Positions 33,374-40,992 of a stretch of DNA of 64,000 bases are shown piece after piece; positions within the stretch are counted from its first letter, which is position 1, and each line of letters begins with the position of its first letter. A program made the translations under genes and the position numbers. The DNA comes from Haloarcula pellucida (GTDB lineage: Archaea > Halobacteriota > Halobacteria > Halobacteriales > Haloarculaceae), in the NCBI RefSeq assembly GCF_014647235.1, contig NZ_BMOU01000001.1, positions 414,262 through 478,261 of the forward strand, in the 5' to 3' direction. A model generated the notes under the pieces. That model had not been told where the DNA came from, ran no database searches, and worked only from the letters and a program-made list of their open reading frames with translations.

Positions 33374-34146
33374 GCGGGCTCACCTCCCCGCAGGCGCCGG
33401 ATCTCGTTCAGCGTCGCCTCGACCTTGCGGTCGAACCCCTCCCCGCTGGCCCAGTCGCGCAACTGCAGGCCGAGCGGCGGGTCGGGAACCTCGTCGCCGC
33501 CGACGAACGACGCGGCGCGGGGGTCCTCGGTCCACGTCCCCTGCTCGGTGGCGGCCCGTGCGTCGATCGGGTTCGCGTCGGTTCGACGGACCAACGTTCG
33601 CTCGACCGTCTCGCGGAGTTGTCGTCGCACGTCGGCGGCGTAACTCGCTTCGAGGCCGTTGTAGGGGTCGACACGGCCGTCGATCCGGTCCAGCGCCTCG
33701 TCGATGTCGGTGCCGACGACGGGCTGTGTGGGTCCCTGCATGGACTCGGGGTCGGCCGTCGGGAGTTCGACCGGGTCTCCCCGGTCGCGCTCCTCGGCGT
33801 GGTCACGGCTGACGACGCCGGAGAGGCCAACCAGCGCGACGACGATGGCGGCCGCTGGGATAGCGGCACGGAGCGTCGCAGTCGTCCCAACGCTGACCAG
33901 CGATTCGGCCAGACCTGGCATCGTCGCGACGGCGACGGCGGCGACTAGCGATACGAGCCCGACGGCGGTGAACACGCGCCACCAGCGACCCGGGTCGTCG
34001 CGCTCGACCGTGCCGTCGACTCTCGCGTGTGCCGACCGCGTCGCCGTGATGGCCTCGTCCGGGTCCGCTGTGGTGGCCCTGACCGAGGCCGGCGCGTCGT
34101 CGGTGGTCTGTTCCGTCGGTGTGTCGGTGGTCACGGTTTCGCTCAC
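33370..34146 (-). CDS. membrane protein of the DUF58/DUF4129 cluster, DUF7269-like
   Basis: The 258-residue protein has a Thr/Ala-rich acidic N-terminus, two hydrophobic helices (VFTAVGLVSLVAAVAVATMP and LRAAIPAAAIVVALVGLSGV, about 58-112) and a soluble C-terminal part with AYAADVRRQLRETVERTLVR-like helices. I associate this architecture and position with haloarchaeal DUF7269, from memory. The C-terminal segment GFDRKVEATLNEIRRLRGG ends just at the DUF58 start, overlapping it by four bases. No catalytic motif is visible. Confidence 0.65.
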   Translation of the reverse strand: MSETVTTDTPTEQTTDDAPASVRATTADPDEAITATRSAHARVDGTVERDDPGRWWRVFTAVGLVSLVAAVAVATMPGLAESLVSVGTTATLRAAIPAAAIVVALVGLSGVVSRDHAEERDRGDPVELPTADPESMQGPTQPVVGTDIDEALDRIDGRVDPYNGLEASYAADVRRQLRETVERTLVRRTDANPIDARAATEQGTWTEDPRAASFVGGDEVPDPPLGLQLRDWASGEGFDRKVEATLNEIRRLRGGEPA

Positions 34147-35150
34147 GAGTCGTCACCTCCGCCGAAGATGTCTTCGAGGGCGTCGCGAGCGGCTTCGGTT
34201 CGTCCGGCCGACGGCGACTCGCCGCCGTACGTGATGGCCCGGAACAACTCGGTCAGTCGCCAGACCGGCCCTTCCGGCAGGCCGACGTCGGTCGCCCTGC
34301 GTGCGTACTCGCCGGGAGTCGTCGCAGTCGGGTTGTCGACGGGGACGGCGTCGGTCAACCGCTCCCAGGCCTCGCGTATCGAGGGCGGACCGGGGTCGTC
34401 GTCCGCGTCGGTGCCCGCTGGGACCGACGAGGCGGTCCGGGCGTCCTCCGTCGTCGGGTCGTCCGGTTCCATGAACTCGGGTCGTTCGATCCCACCCCGG
34501 AGCGACGCGAACAGGCCACCGCCGGTCAGACCAGCGAGCGACCGCATCGGCACACCGGCGATAGCGACGAGCGCGGTCGGGAGAGCGGTGAGCGACCGTC
34601 CGGCCATCCGGGCGAATGGGACGAGACCGGCCGCGAGGCCGCTCCCGACGCCGCTGACGACCGTTCCGACGCCCGCTGTGACTCGAGCGAGGCCAGCCCC
34701 GCCTGTGAGCAGGACGGCTGTCGTGACCTGCGGAATCCGCTGGATGACGCCCGCAAAGGGCAGCGAGACGCGGCCGATCCACGGGAGCGTGATGTCGACG
34801 CCGCCGTAGCCGTCGCTGGCCCGGACGAGTACCACGCCGACGTAGCCGACGGCAGTGAGACCGAGCAAGGCGACCAACGTCGGGAGGAACGATAGGTCCG
34901 GCAGGCCGCCGGAGCCACCGCCTCGGTCAGGTGGTGCGGGCGTCGGCGTTGGCGTCTGCGTTGCCGTCGGTGTTGGCGTCGGCGTTGCCGTCGGCGTGTC
35001 GGGCGCCGGGGTCGGTGCCGGTTCTGTCCCGTCGACGGGGGCCTGTTGCTGAAGTTCCACGTCCAGCGCGGCGGGGAACAGCGCCGTCGCGTAGATGACG
35101 GCACCGGCACAGAGGAGGGCCAGAGCGGCGCGGATGAGGCTGGAAGGCAC
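34143..35150 (-). CDS. DUF4129 domain membrane protein with Thr-Pro-rich linker
   Basis: A signal-anchor helix (ALALLCAGAVIYATALFPAA) is followed by a Thr/Pro repeat linker (about residues 43-73: TPTATPTPTPTATQTPTPTP) and a second hydrophobic region around 90-110 (LPTLVALLGLTAVGYVGVVL). More hydrophobic segments follow to about residue 205, and the C-terminal domain contains PPSIREAWERLTDAVPV and TPGEYARRATDVGLPEG, the DUF4129 signature often found at the end of transglutaminase-like proteins. It is the first gene of the operon. The linker is encoded by a simple 6-base-type repeat. Confidence 0.8.
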   Translation of the reverse strand: MPSSLIRAALALLCAGAVIYATALFPAALDVELQQQAPVDGTEPAPTPAPDTPTATPTPTPTATQTPTPTPAPPDRGGGSGGLPDLSFLPTLVALLGLTAVGYVGVVLVRASDGYGGVDITLPWIGRVSLPFAGVIQRIPQVTTAVLLTGGAGLARVTAGVGTVVSGVGSGLAAGLVPFARMAGRSLTALPTALVAIAGVPMRSLAGLTGGGLFASLRGGIERPEFMEPDDPTTEDARTASSVPAGTDADDDPGPPSIREAWERLTDAVPVDNPTATTPGEYARRATDVGLPEGPVWRLTELFRAITYGGESPSAGRTEAARDALEDIFGGGDDS

Positions 35151-35175
35151 TACCCTTGATTTCTTGCCAACCAGT

Positions 35176-35184
35176 CTAAAGTAT
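35176..35184 (-). promoter_or_regulatory. TATA box of the DUF4129-DUF58 operon
   Basis: The plus-strand ctaaagtat (atactttag on the minus strand) is centred 30 bases from the ATG at 35150, giving at most a few bases of leader. Confidence 0.5.
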
Positions 35185-35258
35185 TGTCCTTGTTCAGGCT
35201 ACGTCTTGACCCACCAGAAGGATTTTGACGTGTTGACAGTAAGGTATCAGTACGCCCC

Positions 35259-36299
35259 ATGCGGAGACTCACCCGCCGTATCCTCCTGACCCTCTCGCTG
35301 TTGCTCGCCGTCGACGTCGCCGTCGTCGCGACAGTCGCGTACCTCCTGACGCCGTGGCTCTCGCCGGTCCGTGACGCCGTCGCGGCGGCACTCCCGGTCG
35401 GTTCCGGCGTCGCGTGGTGGGTCGCGGTCGTCTCGCCCGCCCTCGTCGCGTTCGTCTGGGCGCAGTTACGGTACACGCGCGCGCAGACGCTCGCCGAGGC
35501 GGACGCACGCGAGGTTTCACGCGAGGAGTACCCCGACCTCCACGACCGGGTCCAGCGACTCTGTCAGCAGGCAGATATGACGATGCCGACGCTCGCCGTG
35601 GCAGAGCGCGACGTGCCGAACAGTTTCGCCGTCGGGACGCTGGGCAGTGCGACCGTCGTCGTCAGCGCGGGGTTGCTCGCGACCCTCGACGGCGACGAAC
35701 TCGACGCCGTTCTCGCCCACGAGTTGATGCACGTCTCGAACCGCGACGCGACGGTGATGACGCTGGCGAACTTCCTGCCGGCGCTCACCAACGGCGAGTA
35801 CGGCCCGCTCGACGACCTGCTCCCGGGTACTCGCGGGAGTCGGCTTCTCGTCGCGGCGGTCGGACTCGCCGTCGCCTACGTCCTCAGCGCCCGCTTCCTC
35901 GACGCCCCCTTCGGGTCGGTCTCCTTTACCGTCGGCTTCCTCGTGGTGTTCGGCCTGACAGTCGTCCTCGGAGGGGTCTTGCTGGGCGTGTTCACCGCGC
36001 CCGTGGTCGTGCTGGCGCGGTCGCTCTCGCGTGCGCGAGAGTTCGCCGCCGACCGGAGCGCCGCGAAACTCACCGGGAACCCCTCGGCACTCGTCGGCGC
36101 CCTCCAGACGCTCGACGCCGACGCGACGCCGACCCCGGAGACCGACAAGCGACGGGCCTACGACGGCGTCCGAGGGCTCTGTTTCCTCCCGTACGGGTTC
36201 GAGGACTCGGGCGAGGACGAGTTCCACGTCGAGACACGTTCGCACCCGCCGACCGCCGACCGCATCGAGCGCCTCGGCGAGGTAGCCGGGGACCTCTGA
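35259..36299 (+). CDS. HtpX-like M48 family membrane metalloprotease
   Basis: Residues 10-85 hold two membrane helices. The zinc motif HELMH (HExxH type) at about residue 153 is followed by a further pair of helices (LLVAAVGLAVAYVLSARFL and FTVGFLVVFGLTVVLGGVLL) and the third zinc ligand region REFAADRSAAKLTGN (about 262). The block NSFAVGTLGSATVVVSAGLL is typical of HtpX. Members degrade damaged membrane proteins. The protein has 346 residues, longer than E. coli HtpX because of a C-terminal acidic tail. It is convergent with the flavoprotein at 36301. Confidence 0.9.
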   Translation: MRRLTRRILLTLSLLLAVDVAVVATVAYLLTPWLSPVRDAVAAALPVGSGVAWWVAVVSPALVAFVWAQLRYTRAQTLAEADAREVSREEYPDLHDRVQRLCQQADMTMPTLAVAERDVPNSFAVGTLGSATVVVSAGLLATLDGDELDAVLAHELMHVSNRDATVMTLANFLPALTNGEYGPLDDLLPGTRGSRLLVAAVGLAVAYVLSARFLDAPFGSVSFTVGFLVVFGLTVVLGGVLLGVFTAPVVVLARSLSRAREFAADRSAAKLTGNPSALVGALQTLDADATPTPETDKRRAYDGVRGLCFLPYGFEDSGEDEFHVETRSHPPTADRIERLGEVAGDL

Positions 36300-36300
36300 G

Positions 36301-37038
36301 TTACTCCTCGTCGGCGACGCTGGGGTGCATCGTCGGTTCGCCCGGCATCGGTTCCTCGAAGTACCGCTGCATCATCTCCAGTGACTCCTGCTCGCGGCGC
36401 TTGCGCTCTTCCTCGTCGATCTCTTCACAGCCCGGTGGCACCTCGCGGTCCCGTCCGGTGAAGTACCCTTCCGGCGCCGTCCAGTCGTGATAGAAGTCGA
36501 CGTCGCTGTCCTCGATGAGCGTCAGGCCGACCTGCGCACCGTGGCCCGCGGCGACGATGGTCTGGTGGTGCTGTTCGGCCAGTCGGCCCGCCGCGTAGAG
36601 ACCGTCGACGGCGGTTCGCCCGCAGTCGTCGACGCCGACGAACTCCTTGGTCCCGCGGTCGACGAGGTCGACGTCGAGGCCGTCCAGATACGTCGCGTCG
36701 GCCCACGAGGCCGCGACGACGTAGTCGGATTCGAACGCCTCGCCGTTCTCGACGGTCGTCTCGAACCCGTCGTCGGTCGCCGTGACTCGCTGGACGCGTC
36801 CGTCCACGAACCACGCCCCCGCTCGGCGGGTCTGTGCGCGGATGAGTTCGAGCAGGAGACGCGGGTTGACACCGGCCGGGAAACCGGGGTAGTTCTCCAG
36901 ATGGGCGTTGCGGTTCAGGATGGATTCTCCGGTCGAGACGATTCGGGTCGAGAGACCAGCGCGTGCGGTGTATATCGCCGCCGAGAGGCCGGCGACGCCG
37001 CCACCGACCACGACGACCGATTCTGGTTCGTCGGACAT
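36301..37038 (-). CDS. short NAD(P)/FAD-dependent oxidoreductase, thioredoxin-reductase-like without the redox CxxC
   Basis: The Rossmann start SVVVVGGGVAGLSAAIYTAR is followed by a thioredoxin-reductase-like block ENYPGFPAGVNPRLLLELIR (about 48-67), and the second FAD-binding block GLYAAGRLAEQHHQTIVAAG (about 145-164). The NADPH domain with its CxxC disulfide is missing, so at 245 residues the protein is only FAD-domain sized. A C-terminal acidic helix (DEEERKRREQESLEMMQRYF) is unusual. Its role may be as a flavoprotein electron carrier or regulator; this is inference. It is convergent with the HtpX gene and divergent from PAN. Confidence 0.8.
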   Translation of the reverse strand: MSDEPESVVVVGGGVAGLSAAIYTARAGLSTRIVSTGESILNRNAHLENYPGFPAGVNPRLLLELIRAQTRRAGAWFVDGRVQRVTATDDGFETTVENGEAFESDYVVAASWADATYLDGLDVDLVDRGTKEFVGVDDCGRTAVDGLYAAGRLAEQHHQTIVAAGHGAQVGLTLIEDSDVDFYHDWTAPEGYFTGRDREVPPGCEEIDEEERKRREQESLEMMQRYFEEPMPGEPTMHPSVADEE

Positions 37039-37160
37039 ACGCGGCGGTTGCTTGCCCCCCGACAGAAACCTACCGGTTCGGTGTGAATCCGCTCGAATGT
37101 CGGGAACGGTGTTCTAGAGCCCTCTAATGGCCGTATCGAATGCTGGCACTACCCGAAGCC

Positions 37161-37168
37161 TCATAATG
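37161..37168 (+). promoter_or_regulatory. TATA box of the PAN gene
   Basis: The sequence tcataatg is centred about 27 bases upstream of the ATG at 37192. A purine-rich gaggtgg lies between box and ATG, but transcription would start too close for it to serve as a leader element. Confidence 0.5.
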
Positions 37169-37191
37169 ATTCACCCACTAGAGGTGGCGTA

Positions 37192-38406
37192 ATGACCGAC
37201 ACCGTCGACGAGGTCGACCTGCCCTACGACGAGGACGCCTCACAGCAGAAGAAGATCGAGGCGCTGCAGGAGCGACTCGAGGTGCTCGAAGCACAGAACG
37301 AGGAGATGCGCGACAAACTGCTGGACGCCAACGCCGAGAACAACAAGTACCAGCAGAAGCTCGAACGGCTGACCCACGAGAACAAGAAACTCAAGCAGTC
37401 GCCACTGTTTGTCGCCACCGTGCAGGAACTCAGCGACGACGGCGTCATCATCAAACAGCACGGCAACAATCAGGAGGCGCTCACCGAGGTCACCGACGAG
37501 ATGCGCGAGGGCCTCGAACCCGACGACCGCGTCGCCGTCAACAACTCTCTTTCTATCGTCAAGCAACTCGACAACGAGACGGACGTGCGTGCCCGCGTGA
37601 TGCAGGTCGACCAGTCGCCGGACGTCACGTTCGCCGACATCGGTGGCATCGAAGAACAGATGGAAGAGGTCCGCGAGACGGTCGAGATGCCGCTCATCAG
37701 TCCCGAGATGTTCGAGGACGTCGGCATCGACCCGCCGAGCGGCGTCCTGCTCCACGGTCCGCCCGGGACGGGCAAGACGATGCTCGCGAAGGCCGTCGCC
37801 AACGAGACCGACGCCACCTTCATCAAGATGGCCGGGTCCGAACTCGTCCACAAGTTCATCGGCGAGGGCGCGAAACTCGTCCGCGACCTCTTCGAACTCG
37901 CCCGGCAGGAGGAACCGGCGGTCGTCTTCATCGACGAGATAGACGCCATCGCCGCCAAGCGGACCGAATCGAAGACGAGCGGCGACGCCGAGGTCCAGCG
38001 GACGATGATGCAACTGCTCTCGGAGATGGACGGCTTCGACGACCGGGGTGAAATCCGCATCATCGCCGCCACCAACCGCTTCGACATGCTCGACCGCGCC
38101 ATCCTCCGGCCCGGCCGGTTCGACCGCCTCATCGAGGTGCCAAAGCCCGACTTCGAGGGCCGCAAGCAGATATTCAAGATTCACACGCGCGGCATGAACG
38201 TCGCCGACGACGTCGACTTCGAGGGTCTCGCCGAAGACGTCGAGGAGGCTTCCGGGGCCGACGTGAAGGCCATCTGTACCGAGGCCGGGATGTTCGCCAT
38301 CCGCGACGACCGCACCGAGGTCACGATGGACGACTTCCTCGACGCCTGGGAGAAGATCCAGCAAGAAGAGACCGAAGACGAAGACGTCTCCCGGACCTTC
38401 GCCTGA
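37192..38406 (+). CDS. pan: proteasome-activating nucleotidase (PAN) AAA+ ATPase
   Basis: The 404-residue subunit forms the hexameric ATPase that unfolds substrates for the 20S proteasome. It has an N-terminal coiled coil (residues about 15-75), an OB domain (about 76-135, starting [15 protein letters not shown]) and an AAA+ module with Walker A GPPGTGKT (about 187), Walker [15 protein letters not shown] (about 243), sensor AATNRFD and arginine-finger region RPGRFDRL. The C-terminus is SRTFA: the HbYX motif that docks into the proteasome normally ends hydrophobic-Tyr-X, whereas here the last residues are Thr-Phe-Ala. A PAC2 chaperone-like gene is at 9365 in this window. Confidence 0.95.
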   Translation: MTDTVDEVDLPYDEDASQQKKIEALQERLEVLEAQNEEMRDKLLDANAENNKYQQKLERLTHENKKLKQSPLFVATVQELSDDGVIIKQHGNNQEALTEVTDEMREGLEPDDRVAVNNSLSIVKQLDNETDVRARVMQVDQSPDVTFADIGGIEEQMEEVRETVEMPLISPEMFEDVGIDPPSGVLLHGPPGTGKTMLAKAVANETDATFIKMAGSELVHKFIGEGAKLVRDLFELARQEEPAVVFIDEIDAIAAKRTESKTSGDAEVQRTMMQLLSEMDGFDDRGEIRIIAATNRFDMLDRAILRPGRFDRLIEVPKPDFEGRKQIFKIHTRGMNVADDVDFEGLAEDVEEASGADVKAICTEAGMFAIRDDRTEVTMDDFLDAWEKIQQEETEDEDVSRTFA

Positions 38407-38480
38407 CTGTGGCGGCCCGGTAGACGCGGTCCGCGTCGGGTTCCAGAACACAGAAACCGCTCGCTTTCTCACGTGGTAGT

Positions 38481-39062
38481 ATGGCCGTCGCAGATAGACT
38501 CCAGTCGCGTGCCCGTGCATCTCCGAGACGCGTCACCGCCACCGTCTCCGTCGTCGGCTACGCCCTCGTGTTGGGGACGTTCGGCGGATTCCTCCCGTTC
38601 CCGTCGATCAGCAACCAGACCGTCATCCTCCTCTCCGACGCTATCGCCGTCATCAACGCGGCCGCACTGAGTGCTATCGTCGCCGGCGTCTACTTCATCA
38701 AGACCGACCAGATCCGTAAGCACCGTGGGGCGATGCTGACGGCGTTCGCACTCATCCTCGCCTTCCTCACGCTGTATCTGCTCAAGGTCGGTGGCGGCTT
38801 CGAGAAGGAGATACAGGCCGAGGGCCTCGTCTGGGGGGCCTACATCGTGATGCTGGCCGTCCACATCCTGCTGTCGGCGGTGTCGGTTCCCGTCGTCGTC
38901 CACGCCGTCGTGTTGGGGCTCTCTCACTCCGTCGCGGAACTCCGCGAGACGGCCCACGCACGCGTCGGTCGCATCGCCGTCGCCGCGTGGGGTCTGAGCC
39001 TCTTCCTCGGACTGGTCACGTACGTGATGTTGAACCACGTCTACGGCTGGGTGCCTCGCTGA
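38481..39062 (+). CDS. DUF420 family membrane protein
   Basis: The 193-residue protein has five predicted membrane helices: SVVGYALVLGTFGGFLPF, LLSDAIAVINAAALSAIVAG, GAMLTAFALILAFLTLYLL, AYIVMLAVHILLSAVSVPVV and VAAWGLSLFLGLVTYVMLNH. The histidines and aromatic residues at helix ends (KHRG, VHILLS, LNHVYG) match DUF420, a family related to CtaM, which has been linked to cytochrome oxidase assembly in bacteria. Oxidase genes (ctaB, coxB) occur 10 kb further on. It lies 75 bp after PAN on the same strand. Confidence 0.85.
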   Translation: MAVADRLQSRARASPRRVTATVSVVGYALVLGTFGGFLPFPSISNQTVILLSDAIAVINAAALSAIVAGVYFIKTDQIRKHRGAMLTAFALILAFLTLYLLKVGGGFEKEIQAEGLVWGAYIVMLAVHILLSAVSVPVVVHAVVLGLSHSVAELRETAHARVGRIAVAAWGLSLFLGLVTYVMLNHVYGWVPR

Positions 39063-39165
39063 GCCGCGGTACCTCTGTTCTTTCCGCGCTCCGTCGCCGC
39101 CGACAGCCGTGTCGCCACTTCCGAACCCAGCGTCGAAAGCAGACCGTCGGTGACGGCCTGACCGA

Positions 39166-40992
39166 TTAGTTCTCGCGGCGGGCGGCGAGGAGTGCCGCTG
39201 CCACTACGGCCAGCAGTGCGATAGCCGCCGTGAAGCCGGGTCCACTTCCGGACGTGGCTTCTTCGTCACCGCCGTCGTCCGATTCCTCGCTCTGGTCTGT
39301 AGAATCAGGCGTGTCAGTCGACGCTGTGCCGGTCGATTCCGGCGTGTCCGTGACCGCCTCGGTGGCCGTCGAACCCTCGGTGGTCGCGGTCTCCGTCGTC
39401 TCCGAACCGTCGCCGTCGTCGGGTTCGGCCGGCGTGGCGGTCGCATCCGTCCCCTCGGGCGTCGGCGTTTCGGTGGTCGTCGGGTCGTCGCCGGAGTCAC
39501 TGCCACCGCCACCACCGCCACTGCTCGATCCAGAAGCGACAGTGATCGTCGTGGACTGGGACCCGACCGACACCGTCGGATACCCGACGGTGACGAATTT
39601 GTGGTCGAAGGTCACCGTCTTGCTCGACCCTTTCGCGATACTGACGCGCTCGGTGTCGACGACCTGTCCGTCGACGGTCAGTCGTGCGGTGTAGGTCCCG
39701 TCTGCCGTCCCGGCGTTCGAGACGTCCGCTTCGACGGTTCCGATATCACCCTCGGTGACGCCACCGGGAGCGCTGATGCCCGTGACCGAGAAGGCCGCGT
39801 TGGCGTCGAGGAACTGCACGACTGCGCCGTCGTCGGTACCGACGTACAGCGCGTCGTCGGCCACGGTCGGTGCGGTCGCCATCGCCGACGAGGCCGCCGT
39901 CGCACGCGCCTTCGTACTGCCGTCACTGGCGTCGAGCAGGGACACGTCACCGGTGTCGGTACCCACGAAGACGGTCCCGTTGGCAGTCGTCACCGACGCG
40001 CCGAAGGTGTTTTTGGTATCGACAGTCGCGGTCCACTGCTGACTCCCGGAGCTATCGATATCGTGTGCGGCGACGGTGCCGTCGGTCGTCCCCACGACGG
40101 CCATCCCTTTGTGGATGGCGGGGCTGGCGAAGCTGCTGCCGTACGAACTGGTGTCGGCCCACTGCTGGTTGCCGTCCGTGTCGTAGGCCGCGACCGTCCC
40201 GTCACTCGCGGTGACGACGATTCGCTGGCCGTCCTCGGTGACGGCCGGCGAGTTCAGCGCCCCGCTCGCGACGTCGTTCGTACTCTGGGCGCTCAGGTCG
40301 CCCGCAGAGAGCATGTGCAGGGTGCCGCTGCGGTCACCGACGTAGACGCGGTCGCCGTACACCGCCGGCGTCATCGCGCCGGCGGGACTGCCCATGTCGT
40401 AGGCGGCACTGACCTGCGTGCCGTCGTTCGATAGCTTGTAGACGTGACCGTCCTCGCTCGCGACGTAGAGGCTCCCGCCGTCCCCGACAGTGACGGAACC
40501 GGCAAACGAGCCGAAGTCGGCGCCGTTGCTGTCGGTACTACGTTGCCACGTGATGGCACCGGTGGCCGCGTCCAGTGCATAGACGCTGCCGCCGTCCGTC
40601 GCGACGTAGACGCTGCCGCCGTCGTAGGCGGGCGAGCCGAACACCGGCCCGTCGACGCTGGTCTCCCACGACAGCGAGCCGTCGCCCTCGGCGTAGGCCT
40701 TCACGGCCGAGCCGTCACCGACGTAGACCGTATCGCCGCTGACGGTCGGTCCGGAAGCGACGTCGGTTCCCTGATTGCCTGCACGCCACCCGCTCGTGAC
40801 GCTGGCGTAGTCGGGCGCGTCGGAGGCGTTCCCGGTGTTTTGCTGGTCGAACTGGAAGGTCTGCCAGTTGCCGGCCGCGTTGCCGACCGCGCTCGCCGAC
40901 CCGACTGGCGCGAGCACGCCCGCGGGAATCGCAAACACCGCGAGCACTGCGACCGAGAGCGCGAGGAGCTTGCGCTCGGGCGCGTCGCTCAT
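39166..40992 (-). CDS. secreted PQQ-like beta-propeller protein with PGF-CTERM-type anchor
   Basis: A signal peptide (LLALSVAVLAVFAIPAGVLA, about 9-28) leads to about 350 residues of WD/PQQ-like propeller blades, with repeated motifs such as VYVATDGGSVYALDAATGAI and VYVGDRSGTLHMLSAG. A CARDB-like beta domain (about 405-485) follows, then a Gly/Ser stretch and a Thr/Glu/Asp/Pro-rich linker. The protein ends GPGFTAAIALLAVVAAALLA and a basic tail, which fits the PGF-CTERM signal processed by archaeosortase ArtA and would attach it to the cell surface. It overlaps the GH97 stop by ATGA, so it is co-translated. Propeller proteins of this type may bind polysaccharide or hold complexes; function is inferred. 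Confidence 0.88.
   Translation of the reverse strand: MSDAPERKLLALSVAVLAVFAIPAGVLAPVGSASAVGNAAGNWQTFQFDQQNTGNASDAPDYASVTSGWRAGNQGTDVASGPTVSGDTVYVGDGSAVKAYAEGDGSLSWETSVDGPVFGSPAYDGGSVYVATDGGSVYALDAATGAITWQRSTDSNGADFGSFAGSVTVGDGGSLYVASEDGHVYKLSNDGTQVSAAYDMGSPAGAMTPAVYGDRVYVGDRSGTLHMLSAGDLSAQSTNDVASGALNSPAVTEDGQRIVVTASDGTVAAYDTDGNQQWADTSSYGSSFASPAIHKGMAVVGTTDGTVAAHDIDSSGSQQWTATVDTKNTFGASVTTANGTVFVGTDTGDVSLLDASDGSTKARATAASSAMATAPTVADDALYVGTDDGAVVQFLDANAAFSVTGISAPGGVTEGDIGTVEADVSNAGTADGTYTARLTVDGQVVDTERVSIAKGSSKTVTFDHKFVTVGYPTVSVGSQSTTITVASGSSSGGGGGGSDSGDDPTTTETPTPEGTDATATPAEPDDGDGSETTETATTEGSTATEAVTDTPESTGTASTDTPDSTDQSEESDDGGDEEATSGSGPGFTAAIALLAVVAAALLAARREN

Noticed and set aside
34941-35003. 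Tandem short repeat in the DUF4129 gene
   Set aside because: It encodes the Thr-Pro spacer of an otherwise normal protein; such linkers are common in haloarchaeal envelope proteins and need no other explanation.
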